64,000 bases of DNA, taken from assembly GCF_004801405.1 (NCBI RefSeq), contig NZ_SSOB01000029.1, positions 1 to 64,000 on the forward strand. The letters are read 5' to 3'. The notes below the pieces were generated by a model, which saw only the letters and a list, made by a program, of their open reading frames with translations, searched no databases and was not told the DNA's origin. Source of the DNA: Cohnella fermenti. GTDB taxonomy: Bacteria; Bacillota; Bacilli; Paenibacillales; Paenibacillaceae. Of this stretch, positions 35,501 to 43,671 are shown in pieces (position 1 is the stretch's first letter; the number at the start of each line of letters is the position of its first letter). Both the position numbers and the translations under genes were made by a program.

Positions 35501-38500
35501 TGACGACCGTCGATACGGCGAATACCGAGACGGGGCCGTCGAACCGAATTGCCGTCTCGCTGGTCGATCCGGACGTGGCCATTCCTGCCGTTCCGGCCGG
35601 TCTGAGCGTCGTCTCCACGAACAAGAACGACGTGACGATCAGTTGGACGGCAAGCCAGGGAGCAAGCTCGTATCGGGTGTATCGCTCGACGAAGGAAGCG
35701 GGGCCGTTCGAGCCTGTGGCCAGCGTGAAGACAGCTTCCTTCACCGATACGTCCGTGCTGACGACGATTCCTTACTATTATAAGATAGCTGCCGTCAGCG
35801 CCGGAGGCATCTCCGACAAGTCCGATACGCTGGCGACGCCGGCGGTGACCGTGCTCTATCGCCAGATGGAATATCTGGATCGCGCGCTCGTTGCGGTGGG
35901 CCAAGAGGATGGCGTCTACGTCGGTTGGAAAATGCTCGGGACCGATCCGGACGACATCGCGTTTAATCTGTACCGCGACGGCGTCAAGGTGAATGAGGAG
36001 CCGATTGCGGGGGCGACCAATCTCCTGGACGAAGACGGCTCGAACGATTCCGTCTATTCGCTGAAGACGGTTGCTGCGAACGGTACGGAGAAGTCGGCGT
36101 CGCAGGAGGTGGCGGTGTGGGAGAACAATTATTTGTCCATCCCGCTGCAGAAGCCTGAAGGCGGCATCACTCCGGCGGGCGAGGCCTACACGTACAGCGC
36201 CAACGATACAAGTGTTGGCGATCTGGACGGCGACGGCACGTACGAGCTGATCGTCAAGTGGGACCCTTCCAATTCGCATGACAACTCGCAATCCGGCTAT
36301 ACCGGCAATGTGTACATCGATGCGTATAAGCTTGACGGCACTCTCCTGTGGCGCATCGATCTGGGCAAGAACATCCGTGCCGGCGCGCACTACACGCAAT
36401 TCATGGTGTACGATCTGGATGGCGACGGGAAGGCCGAAGTCGCGTTCAAGACGGCGGACGGCACCATTGACGGAACGGGCGCTGCGATCGGAGACCGGAA
36501 TGCCGATCATCGCAACAGCTCGGGTTACATTCTGCAAGGCCCCGAATACTTGACCGTGTTCGACGGTCTTACGGGCCGAGCGCTGACAACGACCGATTAC
36601 GATCCTCCTCGCGGTGTCGTAGCCGATTGGGGAGATGCGTACGGCAACCGGGTCGACCGCTTCCTGGCCGCTGTCGCTTATCTGGACGGGGAGCATCCGA
36701 GCTTGATTTTCAGCCGGGGGTACTACTCTCGTACGGTCATCGTCGCCTATGATTACGTGGACGGCGAGCTGTCGGAGCGCTGGAAGTTCGATTCGGACGA
36801 CAAGGAATACGGCTCCGCCTACATGGCCCAAGGCGATCACAACCTGTCCATCGGCGACGTCGACGGAGACGGCAAGGACGAGATTACGTTCGGCGCGATG
36901 GCGATCGACGATAATGGCAAGCCGCTCTATAATACCGGCCTCGGCCACGGGGACGCGCAGCATCTGGGCGATCTCGATCCGAGCCGTCCGGGGCTGGAAT
37001 ACTTCAACGTTCACGAGCATACGGATTCCCCTTACGGCATGGACTTCCGCGACGCGGAGACCGGCGAAGTCATCTGGGGCGTCTACACCGGCATCGACAC
37101 CGGCCGCGGAATGGCGGCGGATATCGACCCGAATTATGTCGGCGAGGAAGTATGGGCTGCGACGATTACGAACGAGCAGCACATTCCGATTACCGGCCTG
37201 TACAGCGCTCAAGGCGAATTGATCTCCACCGTGATCCCGTCGTCAACGAACTTCGGCATCTGGTGGGATGGCGATCTGAGCCGCGAGCTGCTGGACTCGA
37301 ATCATATCGACAAGTGGGATTACGAGAATCAAACGACGAATCGACTCTTCACGGCGGAAGGAGCGTTGTCCAACAACAGCACGAAGGCGACGCCGAATCT
37401 GCAGGCCGACCTGTTCGGCGACTGGCGCGAGGAAGTCGTCTGGCGCAACACGGACAGCTCGGAGCTGAGAATTTATACGACGACGGACGTAACGGACACG
37501 CGCCTGCGCACGCTGATGCACGATCCGATCTATCGTCTCGGCGTCGCCTGGCAGAACGTCGGCTATAACCAACCGCCGCATACGAGCTTCTTCCTCGGCA
37601 CGGATATGGAGACGCCGGCAGCGCCGCATATTTACTTGGTCGGCGAACCGGAAGACACCGGCACGACCGATCCGGGCGACGGAGGCACGACCGGTTCGGG
37701 CAACAGCGGCACGACGACAGATGGAACGTCCGTCAGCGGCGGAACGTTGGCCGTGAAGGCATCCAAGGATGCAGCCGGTCAAGCGTCGGTGCAGATCGAT
37801 GCCGCGAAGCTGAAGGAAGCTATCGCTCAAGCGAGCCAAGGCCGAATCGCGATTGAGATCGAAGGCGGTAACGATGCGAAGGGATTGAGTGTCACGATTC
37901 CGAGCGCTCCGCTCCAAGACGCGGGAACCGCAGTTAAGGAGATCGTTATCCGCAGCGGCAAGCTGGAAGTATCCCTTCAGCCTGATGTGCTGAAGGGGAC
38001 AGGCGAGACGGATTCGTACCGGCTGTCCGTGCAAACAGTCGATCCCGCTTCGTTGTCGGACAGCGCCCGCAAGGCAGTTGGCGATAATACGGTATACGAC
38101 TTTACGTTGACCGCAGGAAGCCAAACAATCGATGAATTCCGGAAGGGCGACATTACGGTTAGCTTGCCATATACGCTGAAGGCAGGACAGAATCCGGAGA
38201 ATGTCATCATTTACTACATCTCCAGCTCCGGACAATTGAGCATCGTGGCTAACGGGCATTATGATGCGGCGACGGGAACGGTTATCTTCAAGCCTGCCCA
38301 CTTCAGCAAGTACAGCACGGCGTATGCACAAGTCTCGTTCGCCGATGGGAACCAAGCCGAGTGGGCGAAGACGGCGATCGAAGCGCTGGCCGCACGGGAG
38401 ATCGTGCAGGGCAACGGCACGGGGTCCTTCCTGCCGACCGCTCAAGTAACAAGATCCGAATTCATTCAGATGGCGATCAAGGCATTCGGTCTGGCATCCG

Positions 38501-38883
38501 ATAAGGCGACGACAAGCCTTGCGGACGTTCGGACGACGGATTGGTATTACCAAGCCGTTGCAACGGCCGAGAGCCTGGGCATCGTAACGGGAAGGCCGGA
38601 TGGCACGTTCGGGGCATCCGATCCGATCACGAAGCAGGATATGGCGGTTATCCTTAACCGTCTGGCTCAAGTCGCAGGAGTCGGCCTGAGCGCGAGCACC
38701 GGCGCGGCGAGCGCCTTCGACGACGCCGGAACGATCTCCAGCTATGCGAGCGCTGCGGTCGATTCCTTGCGCAAGGCCGGCATCGTTAACGGCAACGGGA
38801 ACGGACTGTTCCAGCCGACCGGCCTGTCGACTCGAGCCGAAGCCGCGACGATGATCTACAAGCTCCTTCTCGCGGATCGCTAA
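32584..38883 (+). CDS. SLH-anchored rhamnogalacturonan acetylesterase / PL11 lyase fusion
   Basis: The 2099-residue protein starts with a signal peptide (cleavage near residue 35, KASA/AEV). In order: a beta-rich module (~40-170) beginning KKFDFGTSTSPVMEGY; FN3 (~178-265); a second such module (~292-430); an SGNH esterase of the rhamnogalacturonan acetylesterase type (~437-660; AGDSTV with Ser447, QFGHNDA, and D629-x-x-H632); FN3 (~668-760); a third beta module (~762-900); two FN3 (~905-1090); a PL11 rhamnogalacturonan lyase (~1092-1690, from RQMEYLDRALVAVG to FFLGTDM); a Thr/Gly linker; an uncharacterised beta region (~1720-1910); and three SLH domains (~1917-2095). It deacetylates and cuts rhamnogalacturonan-I at the cell surface. 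ATG 32584 has GAGAGG ten bases upstream. Related activities are separate proteins (YesT, YesW) in B. subtilis. Confidence 0.93.
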   Translation: MNKKWRKTGSLLVSAAMLFSLVLPAAPGQSQKASAAEVIEKKFDFGTSTSPVMEGYFQVTESTLYSEALGYGLDQAVASRNRSGGTDLTNDFVLGTSYGFMVDLPNGEYDVRVVSGDVTGSGTTKTTIVLEGTTAGSISAKTDVAENTYRTTVADGQLNVGITGTGAGGYLNALEVKTVVPEPPAAPTGLAVDGYGASPVSVSLTWGSVTNAVYYNVYRADGDSGSFALIGSPATASYSDTNVEAGLSYQYQVTATNALGLESAASPALAADVPEPFENPDDAEALPDGFPLKLDFGPGEVAGGYFGIQSPILYTAALGYGFTNPGAVLAGDSGTGDALKSDYLLPSGTDFNLDLPNGDYSVTVTAGDATSATETAVSVEGMTASKIALTSKAAGEYLEQSFQIALIDGQLNITFSGSSPKINGLVIEKLPDRSASELPTVYIAGDSTVQTYDPYWEPQAGWGQMIPRYFSSDISFSNQAIGGRSSKSFILEGRLDNILRAIKPNDYFLIQFGHNDATISVPERYASPEDYKEYLKTYINGARQRGAIPILVTPVGRFDYNTESKLFNVSFPEYVAKMKELASEMDVDLVDLSTLSREYYDTIGPEGALSVFLHVPAGIYTAFPTGSTDNTHFQEYGAIQIARLLSGGIKELDLPLADYVADTEPPAEVPSKPTNVQAGSVSNASAVLTWDAVEGADIYKVYRKLTGASDYSLVGTATVATITIQGMVEGQSYDVIVTAVNGKGESDSSDVVVIQTKQATMKYDFGLAGSPVMAGYTEVNFSTVYTPEIGYGIVDPTGMIGRDRATGSDLLRDWLGYFNVGWQFNVDVPNGLYSVKLYVGDYLGSARTDVTIEGTSYGTVSAGSQSITEKNISQVFVEDGQMNFVFGGSTGIVNGLEITPILMAPVGLEASNLNADPDAPSVTLAWTGTEDAAKYNVYRRDSGATSFELIGSTVTTTYVDTAVDVGMEYDYQVTTVDTANTETGPSNRIAVSLVDPDVAIPAVPAGLSVVSTNKNDVTISWTASQGASSYRVYRSTKEAGPFEPVASVKTASFTDTSVLTTIPYYYKIAAVSAGGISDKSDTLATPAVTVLYRQMEYLDRALVAVGQEDGVYVGWKMLGTDPDDIAFNLYRDGVKVNEEPIAGATNLLDEDGSNDSVYSLKTVAANGTEKSASQEVAVWENNYLSIPLQKPEGGITPAGEAYTYSANDTSVGDLDGDGTYELIVKWDPSNSHDNSQSGYTGNVYIDAYKLDGTLLWRIDLGKNIRAGAHYTQFMVYDLDGDGKAEVAFKTADGTIDGTGAAIGDRNADHRNSSGYILQGPEYLTVFDGLTGRALTTTDYDPPRGVVADWGDAYGNRVDRFLAAVAYLDGEHPSLIFSRGYYSRTVIVAYDYVDGELSERWKFDSDDKEYGSAYMAQGDHNLSIGDVDGDGKDEITFGAMAIDDNGKPLYNTGLGHGDAQHLGDLDPSRPGLEYFNVHEHTDSPYGMDFRDAETGEVIWGVYTGIDTGRGMAADIDPNYVGEEVWAATITNEQHIPITGLYSAQGELISTVIPSSTNFGIWWDGDLSRELLDSNHIDKWDYENQTTNRLFTAEGALSNNSTKATPNLQADLFGDWREEVVWRNTDSSELRIYTTTDVTDTRLRTLMHDPIYRLGVAWQNVGYNQPPHTSFFLGTDMETPAAPHIYLVGEPEDTGTTDPGDGGTTGSGNSGTTTDGTSVSGGTLAVKASKDAAGQASVQIDAAKLKEAIAQASQGRIAIEIEGGNDAKGLSVTIPSAPLQDAGTAVKEIVIRSGKLEVSLQPDVLKGTGETDSYRLSVQTVDPASLSDSARKAVGDNTVYDFTLTAGSQTIDEFRKGDITVSLPYTLKAGQNPENVIIYYISSSGQLSIVANGHYDAATGTVIFKPAHFSKYSTAYAQVSFADGNQAEWAKTAIEALAAREIVQGNGTGSFLPTAQVTRSEFIQMAIKAFGLASDKATTSLADVRTTDWYYQAVATAESLGIVTGRPDGTFGASDPITKQDMAVILNRLAQVAGVGLSASTGAASAFDDAGTISSYASAAVDSLRKAGIVNGNGNGLFQPTGLSTRAEAATMIYKLLLADR

Positions 38884-38934
38884 CTTGACTCGGCAACTCG
38901 GCTCGATAAGACAAATTCGTTAAGATCAACACGG

Positions 38935-38972
38935 ACGGCACCTTCCCTCTCGCGGGGCAAGGTGCCGTTCTT
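38935..38972 (+). terminator. Terminator after the lyase gene
   Basis: The 10-bp perfect stem ACGGCACCTT/AAGGTGCCGT (38935-38944, 38959-38968) is followed by TTCTTC. Confidence 0.75.
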
Positions 38973-39011
38973 CGCATATCGAGTTGATTGGCGTCCCGGT
39001 GCTCTCCGCCG

Positions 39012-39113
39012 TTATTGCGCGCTCCAGCCGCCGTCCACAATCAGCTCCTCGCCGATGACGAACTTGGATTCGTCGGAGGCGAGATACAGGTAGGCTTGCG
39101 CGATGTCGATCGC
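39012..39113 (-). pseudogene. C-terminal fragment of a short-chain dehydrogenase
   Basis: The minus strand reads AIDIAQAYLYLASDESKFVI, then GEELIVDGGWSAQ and a TAA at 39014-39012. This is the highly typical end of classical SDR enzymes. The open frame stops being SDR-like above 39113, so about 85 percent of the gene is absent. It is a remnant flanked by the lyase terminator and a 52-bp repeat array. Confidence 0.8.
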
Positions 39114-39185
39114 TTACCTATAAAGTTGCCGCTAGTCGGAATCAAGAGCGGTTGACGCTGGCGGGGAACCGCCTTTTGTGGAATG

Positions 39186-39380
39186 TATGTGGTTTTTAGC
39201 ATAAAAAAGGTCGTCCGAGACGGTTGGTGGGCGATTATATGCGGTTTTTAGCATAAAAGTGGTCGTCCGAGGCGGGAGGTGGGCGATTGTATGTGGTTTT
39301 TAGCATAAAAGTCGTCGTTCAGGGCAGTTGGCGGGCGGTTGTATGCGGTTTTTCACATAAAAATGTTGTTCGGGGCGAAG
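39186..39380 (+). repeat. 52-bp tandem hairpin array (3.7 units)
   Basis: Units start at 39186, 39238, 39290 and 39342, exactly 52 bp apart. Each begins TATG(T/C)GGTTTTTAGCATAAAA, the reverse complement of the module TTTTATGCTAAAAACCGCATA found in the dispersed elements. The spacer is a variant of GGTCGTCCGAGGCGGGAGGTGGGCGATTG. The array ends at the ribosome binding site of the Rrf2-type gene, so it forms that gene's leader or promoter region. Confidence 0.9.
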
Positions 39381-39392
39381 GGAGGAGGTTCG

Positions 39393-39797
39393 ATGCAGGA
39401 AGTGGCGCAATACGGCGATCTGGGGCCGACCAAGTTCAATACGGCGATCAAATCGCTGACGATTCTTGCCGCGTCGGAGGATTGGGTGTCCAGCAGCACG
39501 CTCACGGAACGGCTCGGCGTGGAGTCGAGCTTCATTCGCAAGGTGCTGGCCAAGCTGATGAGCGAGAGCCTGGTCGAAGGCTCCGGCGGCTATAAGTTGA
39601 TCGCGGACCCTGCCCGACTCACTGTGTACGACGTCTATGTCGCTTTGTCGAAGGATAGCTACATCAAGGATCAGGTTCTGCTCCAGAACAAGACGGACAA
39701 GCTGATCGCGAAGATCATCACAGACGCCGAGGTGCAGTTCAGCCAGGTTCTTCGGCAATATACGATCGAGGATCTGAGGCGGACACTGGAGGATTGA
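39393..39797 (+). CDS. Rrf2-family transcriptional regulator
   Basis: The 134-residue protein has an N-terminal winged HTH (FNTAIKSLTILAASEDWVSS, then LTERLGVESSFIRKVLAKLM and a GGYKLIADP wing). It contains no cysteine, so it cannot bind an Fe-S cluster in the way of IscR or NsrR; members of this kind (YwnA-like) usually sense thiols or nothing known. ATG 39393 has GGAGGAGG upstream. The 52-bp array lies directly upstream, leaving no recognisable standard promoter. A degenerate SDR fragment on the other strand suggests the original divergent target gene was lost. Confidence 0.85.
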   Translation: MQEVAQYGDLGPTKFNTAIKSLTILAASEDWVSSSTLTERLGVESSFIRKVLAKLMSESLVEGSGGYKLIADPARLTVYDVYVALSKDSYIKDQVLLQNKTDKLIAKIITDAEVQFSQVLRQYTIEDLRRTLED

Positions 39798-39990
39798 GGC
39801 AGGCTTGAGGAGGAGCCAACGGGAATAGATGCAATAAGTTCTGTAAAAAGTTGGCGCGCGAGGGTCTTGATCCGTAAGGGGAGGTTCCTGAGCCGAGGGG
39901 AGAAGAGGCATAAGCGTCCAGAAGGGGGATAGTGGCCACGCCTGTATTGCAATAAATACCATAATATGGAAGTTGGTGGCGTTCGGTGGC
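39798..39990. other. Intergenic stretch with no recognised feature
   Basis: The ~190 nt between the Rrf2-type gene and the G-rich array hold no gene that I can support and no strong terminator. A short palindrome TATTGCAATA occurs at 39943-39952. Confidence 0.4.
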
Positions 39991-40070
39991 GGGAGGAAGC
40001 GGGAGGAAGCGGGAGGAGGCGGGAGGAGGCGGGAGGGGGCTGGAGGAAGCGGGAGGAGGCTGGAGGGGGC
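39991..40070 (+). repeat. 10-bp G-rich tandem array (8 units), potential G-quadruplex
   Basis: Eight contiguous 10-mers of GGGAGGAAGC/GGGAGGAGGC type fill 39991-40070 without a gap; two begin TGG. The first four give GGG-N7-GGG-N7-GGG-N7-GGG, a canonical quadruplex-forming pattern on the plus strand. It lies between the convergent Rrf2-type and ABC ATPase genes. The open frames across it are repeat artefacts. Confidence 0.9.
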
Positions 40071-40160
40071 GCAGTGTTGCAAGGGCTCTGCCCGTGCCCG
40101 CCTGGCCCTCGTCGCCCGCAACCCCGCCCGCCTTCTGCCATACGGACGTAGCGGCGATCC

Positions 40161-40940
40161 TTACGCCATTCGGACGTAGTAGCGGTCCTTGTGCTGCTCG
40201 GCGACGACCGGCGCTTCGAAAAACTCGCTCAGCGTCGCAGTGTTCAGCACATCCGACGTCGCCCCCTGGCGGAACGCTTCGCCTCGCCGGAGGAGCATCG
40301 TGTGGCCGAATGCCGGAAGAATCTCTTCCGTATGGTGCGTGACATAGATCATGGTCGGCATGTCCTCCTGCCGGGTCAAGTCTTCGATGCTGGCGAGCAG
40401 CCGTTCCCGCGAGAACAGGTCGAGCCCGTTGCACGGCTCGTCGAGGATGAGCAGCTTCGGGTTGGCCATCAGCGCGCGGGCGATCAGCAGCTTCTGCTTC
40501 TCCCCCTGCGAGCACGTCCGATACTCGCGGTCCCACAGGTGCGCGCAGCCGAGCGCCGTCATGAGCGCGCCCGCCTTCGCAAAATCGCTCTCTTCCGGGT
40601 TCTCGTACAGCCCGATCGTCGCGAATTTGCCGCTGATGACGACGTATTGCGTGCGGTCGGTGCCGTACAGCTTCTCTTGCAGCGAGGAGCTGACCCAGCC
40701 GATCGATTGGCGGAGCTCCCGCAAGTCCACTTGTCCGAATTGCTGCCCGAGAACGTTGACCTCTCCGCGTGTCGGCCAGTAGTAGCCGGTGATGATGTTC
40801 AGCAGCGTTGTCTTGCCCGATCCGTTCAGGCCGAGCAGCGCCCAATGCTCATGACGGCGAATGCGCCAGTCGATGTCCTTCAGCAGCGTCAGCTCGCCCC
40901 GTCTCCATGTAACTCCTTCGAGATGAATGATCTCTTCCAC
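40161..40940 (-). CDS. ABC transporter ATP-binding protein (YlmA-like)
   Basis: The 259-residue ATPase has Walker A GLNGSGKTT (37-45), signature CSQGEKQKLLIARAL, Walker B LLILDEP and switch His (YVTHHTEE). No permease gene is adjacent, as for B. subtilis YlmA and ModF-like proteins, so its partner is unknown. GTG 40940 has AAGGAGAG upstream at nine bases; an in-frame TTG at 40964 is less likely. It is divergent from the AraC gene at 41094. Confidence 0.9.
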   Translation of the reverse strand: MEEIIHLEGVTWRRGELTLLKDIDWRIRRHEHWALLGLNGSGKTTLLNIITGYYWPTRGEVNVLGQQFGQVDLRELRQSIGWVSSSLQEKLYGTDRTQYVVISGKFATIGLYENPEESDFAKAGALMTALGCAHLWDREYRTCSQGEKQKLLIARALMANPKLLILDEPCNGLDLFSRERLLASIEDLTRQEDMPTMIYVTHHTEEILPAFGHTMLLRRGEAFRQGATSDVLNTATLSEFFEAPVVAEQHKDRYYVRMA

Positions 40941-41093
40941 CTGTTGCTCTCCTTTTGGCGCCAAACTTCTATTCTACTATTCTATAAGGTGTCCGGCCGT
41001 CTGTCGTTAGCGAAAATTGCGGCGGATCGAAGCAACTTCTGCTATACTCATGGCACATGACTCATGGCATATGGACGAAATGAGGTCGCCCGG

Positions 41094-41900
41094 ATGAAGA
41101 TCAGGATCGATACGCCGCGTTTGTCGCTCTGGCGGATTGAAGAGGAGCACAGCACGGCTCCGCACATTCATGAGAGGGAATTCCAGATTACGGTGCCCAT
41201 CTACGGGGGTTGCCGATTCGTCGGCAAGCAGCAGGCCTACGAGCTGGCATGCGGAGAAGGCTTCGTGCAATACCCGGAGGAGCCGCATGAGCTGCATGTG
41301 AGCGGCGAAGCCGGCGTCATCGTGCTGCAGGTCGACCGCGACGGGTTCGCGGAGTTCAACGACCGGCAGCCTCTCGAGTTCGATCATCGGCAATCGATCG
41401 ATCCGGTCGAGCTGAGCGGGCGATTCCGCAAGTGGGCGACGACGCTGCTGCTGCACGATCCCTCGGAGCCGCTCGCGGTCGAAGAGACGGAGGCGCAGGT
41501 GCTCTCCTTCCTGGCGAGGTCGCTGCGGGGCAATCAGACGAACCGGCGGGATGCCGCCCTCGTCAGCGCGTCATCGGCCGACAGGCACATGAGAACGGCT
41601 CTCGACTACATGCACGAGCACTATACCGAGAAGCTCCATATCGACACATTGGCCGGGATCGCTCTTCTTAGCCGGTTTCATTTTATACGGACGTTTAAGG
41701 CCATCCTCGGCATGACCCCGTACCAGTACATTCTGTCCTTGCGGATCGAAGAGGCGAAGGCGAGGCTGGCGCGCAGCGGCGCCACCGTTACGGAGATCAG
41801 CCACGACCTGGGCTTCGGGAGCGCCAGCCAGTTCTATCGCGTCTTCGCGAAGAGCGTCGGCGCGACACCGGAGCAGTATCGGAGCGGGGTCCGGGGTTAG
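41094..41900 (+). CDS. AraC-family transcriptional regulator
   Basis: The 268-residue protein has an N-terminal cupin region (~10-80, with APHIHEREFQITVPIYGG and QYPEEPHELH) and a C-terminal double HTH (~165-265, with LHIDTLAGIALLSRFHFIRTFKAILG and SHDLGFGSASQFYRVF). ATG 41094 has GAGG eight bases upstream. Its stop codon overlaps that of the convergent GH105 gene. The target is unknown. Confidence 0.87.
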   Translation: MKIRIDTPRLSLWRIEEEHSTAPHIHEREFQITVPIYGGCRFVGKQQAYELACGEGFVQYPEEPHELHVSGEAGVIVLQVDRDGFAEFNDRQPLEFDHRQSIDPVELSGRFRKWATTLLLHDPSEPLAVEETEAQVLSFLARSLRGNQTNRRDAALVSASSADRHMRTALDYMHEHYTEKLHIDTLAGIALLSRFHFIRTFKAILGMTPYQYILSLRIEEAKARLARSGATVTEISHDLGFGSASQFYRVFAKSVGATPEQYRSGVRG

Positions 41901-43000
41901 GCCCCTGGCTTGGCCAGGCTCATCTCCACGCACATGAGGATAAACGCGCCGGCGCCGTGCAGGTCGTTCTCGCTGGTCGGGCGGGCGATGTAGTGGGCGT
42001 AGTCGCCGATGCCCGTGCCGATGCAGATGTTGCCGATAAGCACCCGGCCGTTCTCGTCGAACTTCAGCGTGTCGATCACACCTTGGTAACCCTTCCAGGC
42101 GGCGGCCAAGTACGACTCGTCCAGGCAGCCGAAGCGCACTGCTTTGGCAATGGCGTGAACGTACAGGGCGGTGCAGGAGTTCTCCAGCCAGTTGTCCGGC
42201 CGCTCGCCCTTGTCGACGACCTGATACCACAGCCCGGTCGCCTCGTCCTGGAACTTCGGCAGCGCCGTCAGCAGATCCTGCAGGATTGCGACGAGCTTCT
42301 CCTTGTCCTTATGGTCTTCCGGCATGTACTCGAACATCTCGAGCAGGGCAACCGGGTACCAGCCGATGGCGCGGCCCCAGAATTCCGGCGCGAGCCCGGT
42401 GGCCGGATCGGCCCATTCCGCTTCCTTCGTCTCGTCCCAACCGTGGTACAGGAGGCCGGTAACCTGGTCCTTCGTGTGCTTCTCCATCAGAATCGCCTGA
42501 TACGCCATCATGTCGAAGTAATCGGAATCGCCGAACGTCTTGCCGTACATCGTCGCGATCGGACCCGCCATGTACAGGCCGTCGAGCCACATCTGATTCG
42601 GGTAATGCTCCTTGTGCCAGAAGCCGCCGGACGGGTTCGTCTTCCACGACTTGAGCAGCGGAACGATCGTATCGAGAGCCTTCTTGTAGCGCTCGTCACC
42701 CGTCTTCTCGTACAGATTGAAGAGCAGGACGCCCGGCTGAATGTCGTCAAGCTCGTCCAGCTTGATCTTCTTGAAGCTGCCGTCCGGCTGCACCTGGCTG
42801 TCCACCCAACGTTTGAGGTAGTCGTAATAGCCGTCTTTTCCCGTCTCGCGCCAGCACTTCTCCATCCCGGACAGGAACACGCCCTGGTGATAATGGAAGC
42901 GGTCCGGCGGAAGCTGCTCCGGTTCGAACTTCGCCATCAGCGCCTCGCATGCCCTCTCCGCCCACTCGATTGGGGTGAATGTCGTCTTGACAGAACTCAT
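41897..43000 (-). CDS. GH105 unsaturated rhamnogalacturonyl hydrolase (YesR-like)
   Basis: The 367-residue cytoplasmic enzyme has the GH88/GH105 (alpha/alpha)6 barrel. YPNQMWLDGLYMAGP carries the catalytic-type Asp140; LDELDDIQPG, LLYHGWDETKEAEWADP and PEFWGRAIGWYPVALLEM are family blocks. It is the second GH105 in the window and only distantly similar to the one at 31253, so it may act on a different unsaturated disaccharide. ATG 43000 has AGGAGGAG upstream. It convergently overlaps the AraC gene by 4 nt. Confidence 0.92.
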   Translation of the reverse strand: MSSVKTTFTPIEWAERACEALMAKFEPEQLPPDRFHYHQGVFLSGMEKCWRETGKDGYYDYLKRWVDSQVQPDGSFKKIKLDELDDIQPGVLLFNLYEKTGDERYKKALDTIVPLLKSWKTNPSGGFWHKEHYPNQMWLDGLYMAGPIATMYGKTFGDSDYFDMMAYQAILMEKHTKDQVTGLLYHGWDETKEAEWADPATGLAPEFWGRAIGWYPVALLEMFEYMPEDHKDKEKLVAILQDLLTALPKFQDEATGLWYQVVDKGERPDNWLENSCTALYVHAIAKAVRFGCLDESYLAAAWKGYQGVIDTLKFDENGRVLIGNICIGTGIGDYAHYIARPTSENDLHGAGAFILMCVEMSLAKPGA

Positions 43001-43097
43001 TCTGTTCTCCTCCTGTTCATTCCACACGGTTTATGTCCTCATCTTAGCATTGAGATCTGTACATTTATTGCAGATATGACTCGATTCTTCTTATATC

Positions 43098-43125
43098 TTG
43101 CAACAATTCCGTAACGGACTATAAT
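43098..43125 (+). promoter_or_regulatory. Promoter of the acetyltransferase cassette
   Basis: TTGCAA (43098-43103) and TATAAT (43120-43125) are separated by 16 nt and lie 68 nt before the TTG start at 43193. Confidence 0.65.
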
Positions 43126-43192
43126 GGGGGGAAAAGGCAGCGTTCGGTCGGGAGAGACCCCAGTCGCAATCTAAACAGCGGGAGATGAAATC

Positions 43193-43657
43193 TTGTTACT
43201 GCATATCCGCAGCGGTGAATCCTACCATGTTTCGTTCCTAGCATTGCAGCCATATGATATTGAGGAACAGATGAGCGATTGGGAAGAAGCCTTCGACTGG
43301 TCCGTTTATTTTGGCAGGAATGGTATTGAAGTGTATAAGATGGTTATACGTGGAAACGGTGTCGTGCAAGGGGCAATTGCTCTTGAGATTAAACAGGATC
43401 ATATTTGGATACACCTTATTGAGAGTGTTCCAAGCGAGCGCAAGGAGTTCGATTTGATCGGCGAGCATCTCATGGCTTATGCATGCAAACGAAGCAAGGA
43501 GCTTGGATTTGACGGTGTGGTCGCCTTCCACTCAAAGAAGAAGCAACGCCTGATGCAATATTACACGAATGTCATTGGAGCATCGCATGTTGGCGGAGGC
43601 CTTATGGTTATCGACGAGCGTGCCGCAGAACGTCTGGCTATGTTATACTTAACCTAA
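43193..43657 (+). CDS. GNAT-like acetyltransferase domain protein
   Basis: The 154-residue protein shows a reduced GNAT fold: beta strands with VQGAIALEIKQDHIWIHLIESVP, then LIGEHLMAYACKRSKELGFDGVVAFHSKK and a terminal QYYTNVIGASHVGGGLMVID. The acetyl-CoA loop is atypical, so activity is uncertain. The start is TTG 43193, eight bases after GGAG. Base composition is about 46-48 percent G+C against about 60 percent in the flanks, which suggests separate ancestry. A 53-residue gene follows after 14 nt. Confidence 0.8.
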   Translation: MLLHIRSGESYHVSFLALQPYDIEEQMSDWEEAFDWSVYFGRNGIEVYKMVIRGNGVVQGAIALEIKQDHIWIHLIESVPSERKEFDLIGEHLMAYACKRSKELGFDGVVAFHSKKKQRLMQYYTNVIGASHVGGGLMVIDERAAERLAMLYLT

Positions 43658-43671
43658 AGAGGTGATTGGCG

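Noticed and set aside
34717..37212. 831-residue minus-strand open frame inside the lyase gene
   Set aside because: Typical high-GC antisense frame (Arg/Val/Asp-rich); the plus-strand frame has clear enzyme domains.
39966..40342. Several overlapping open frames encoding Gly/Arg/Glu-rich repeats
   Set aside because: They are produced by the 10-bp G-rich array and by the antisense of the ABC ATPase gene; no ribosome binding site or conserved composition.
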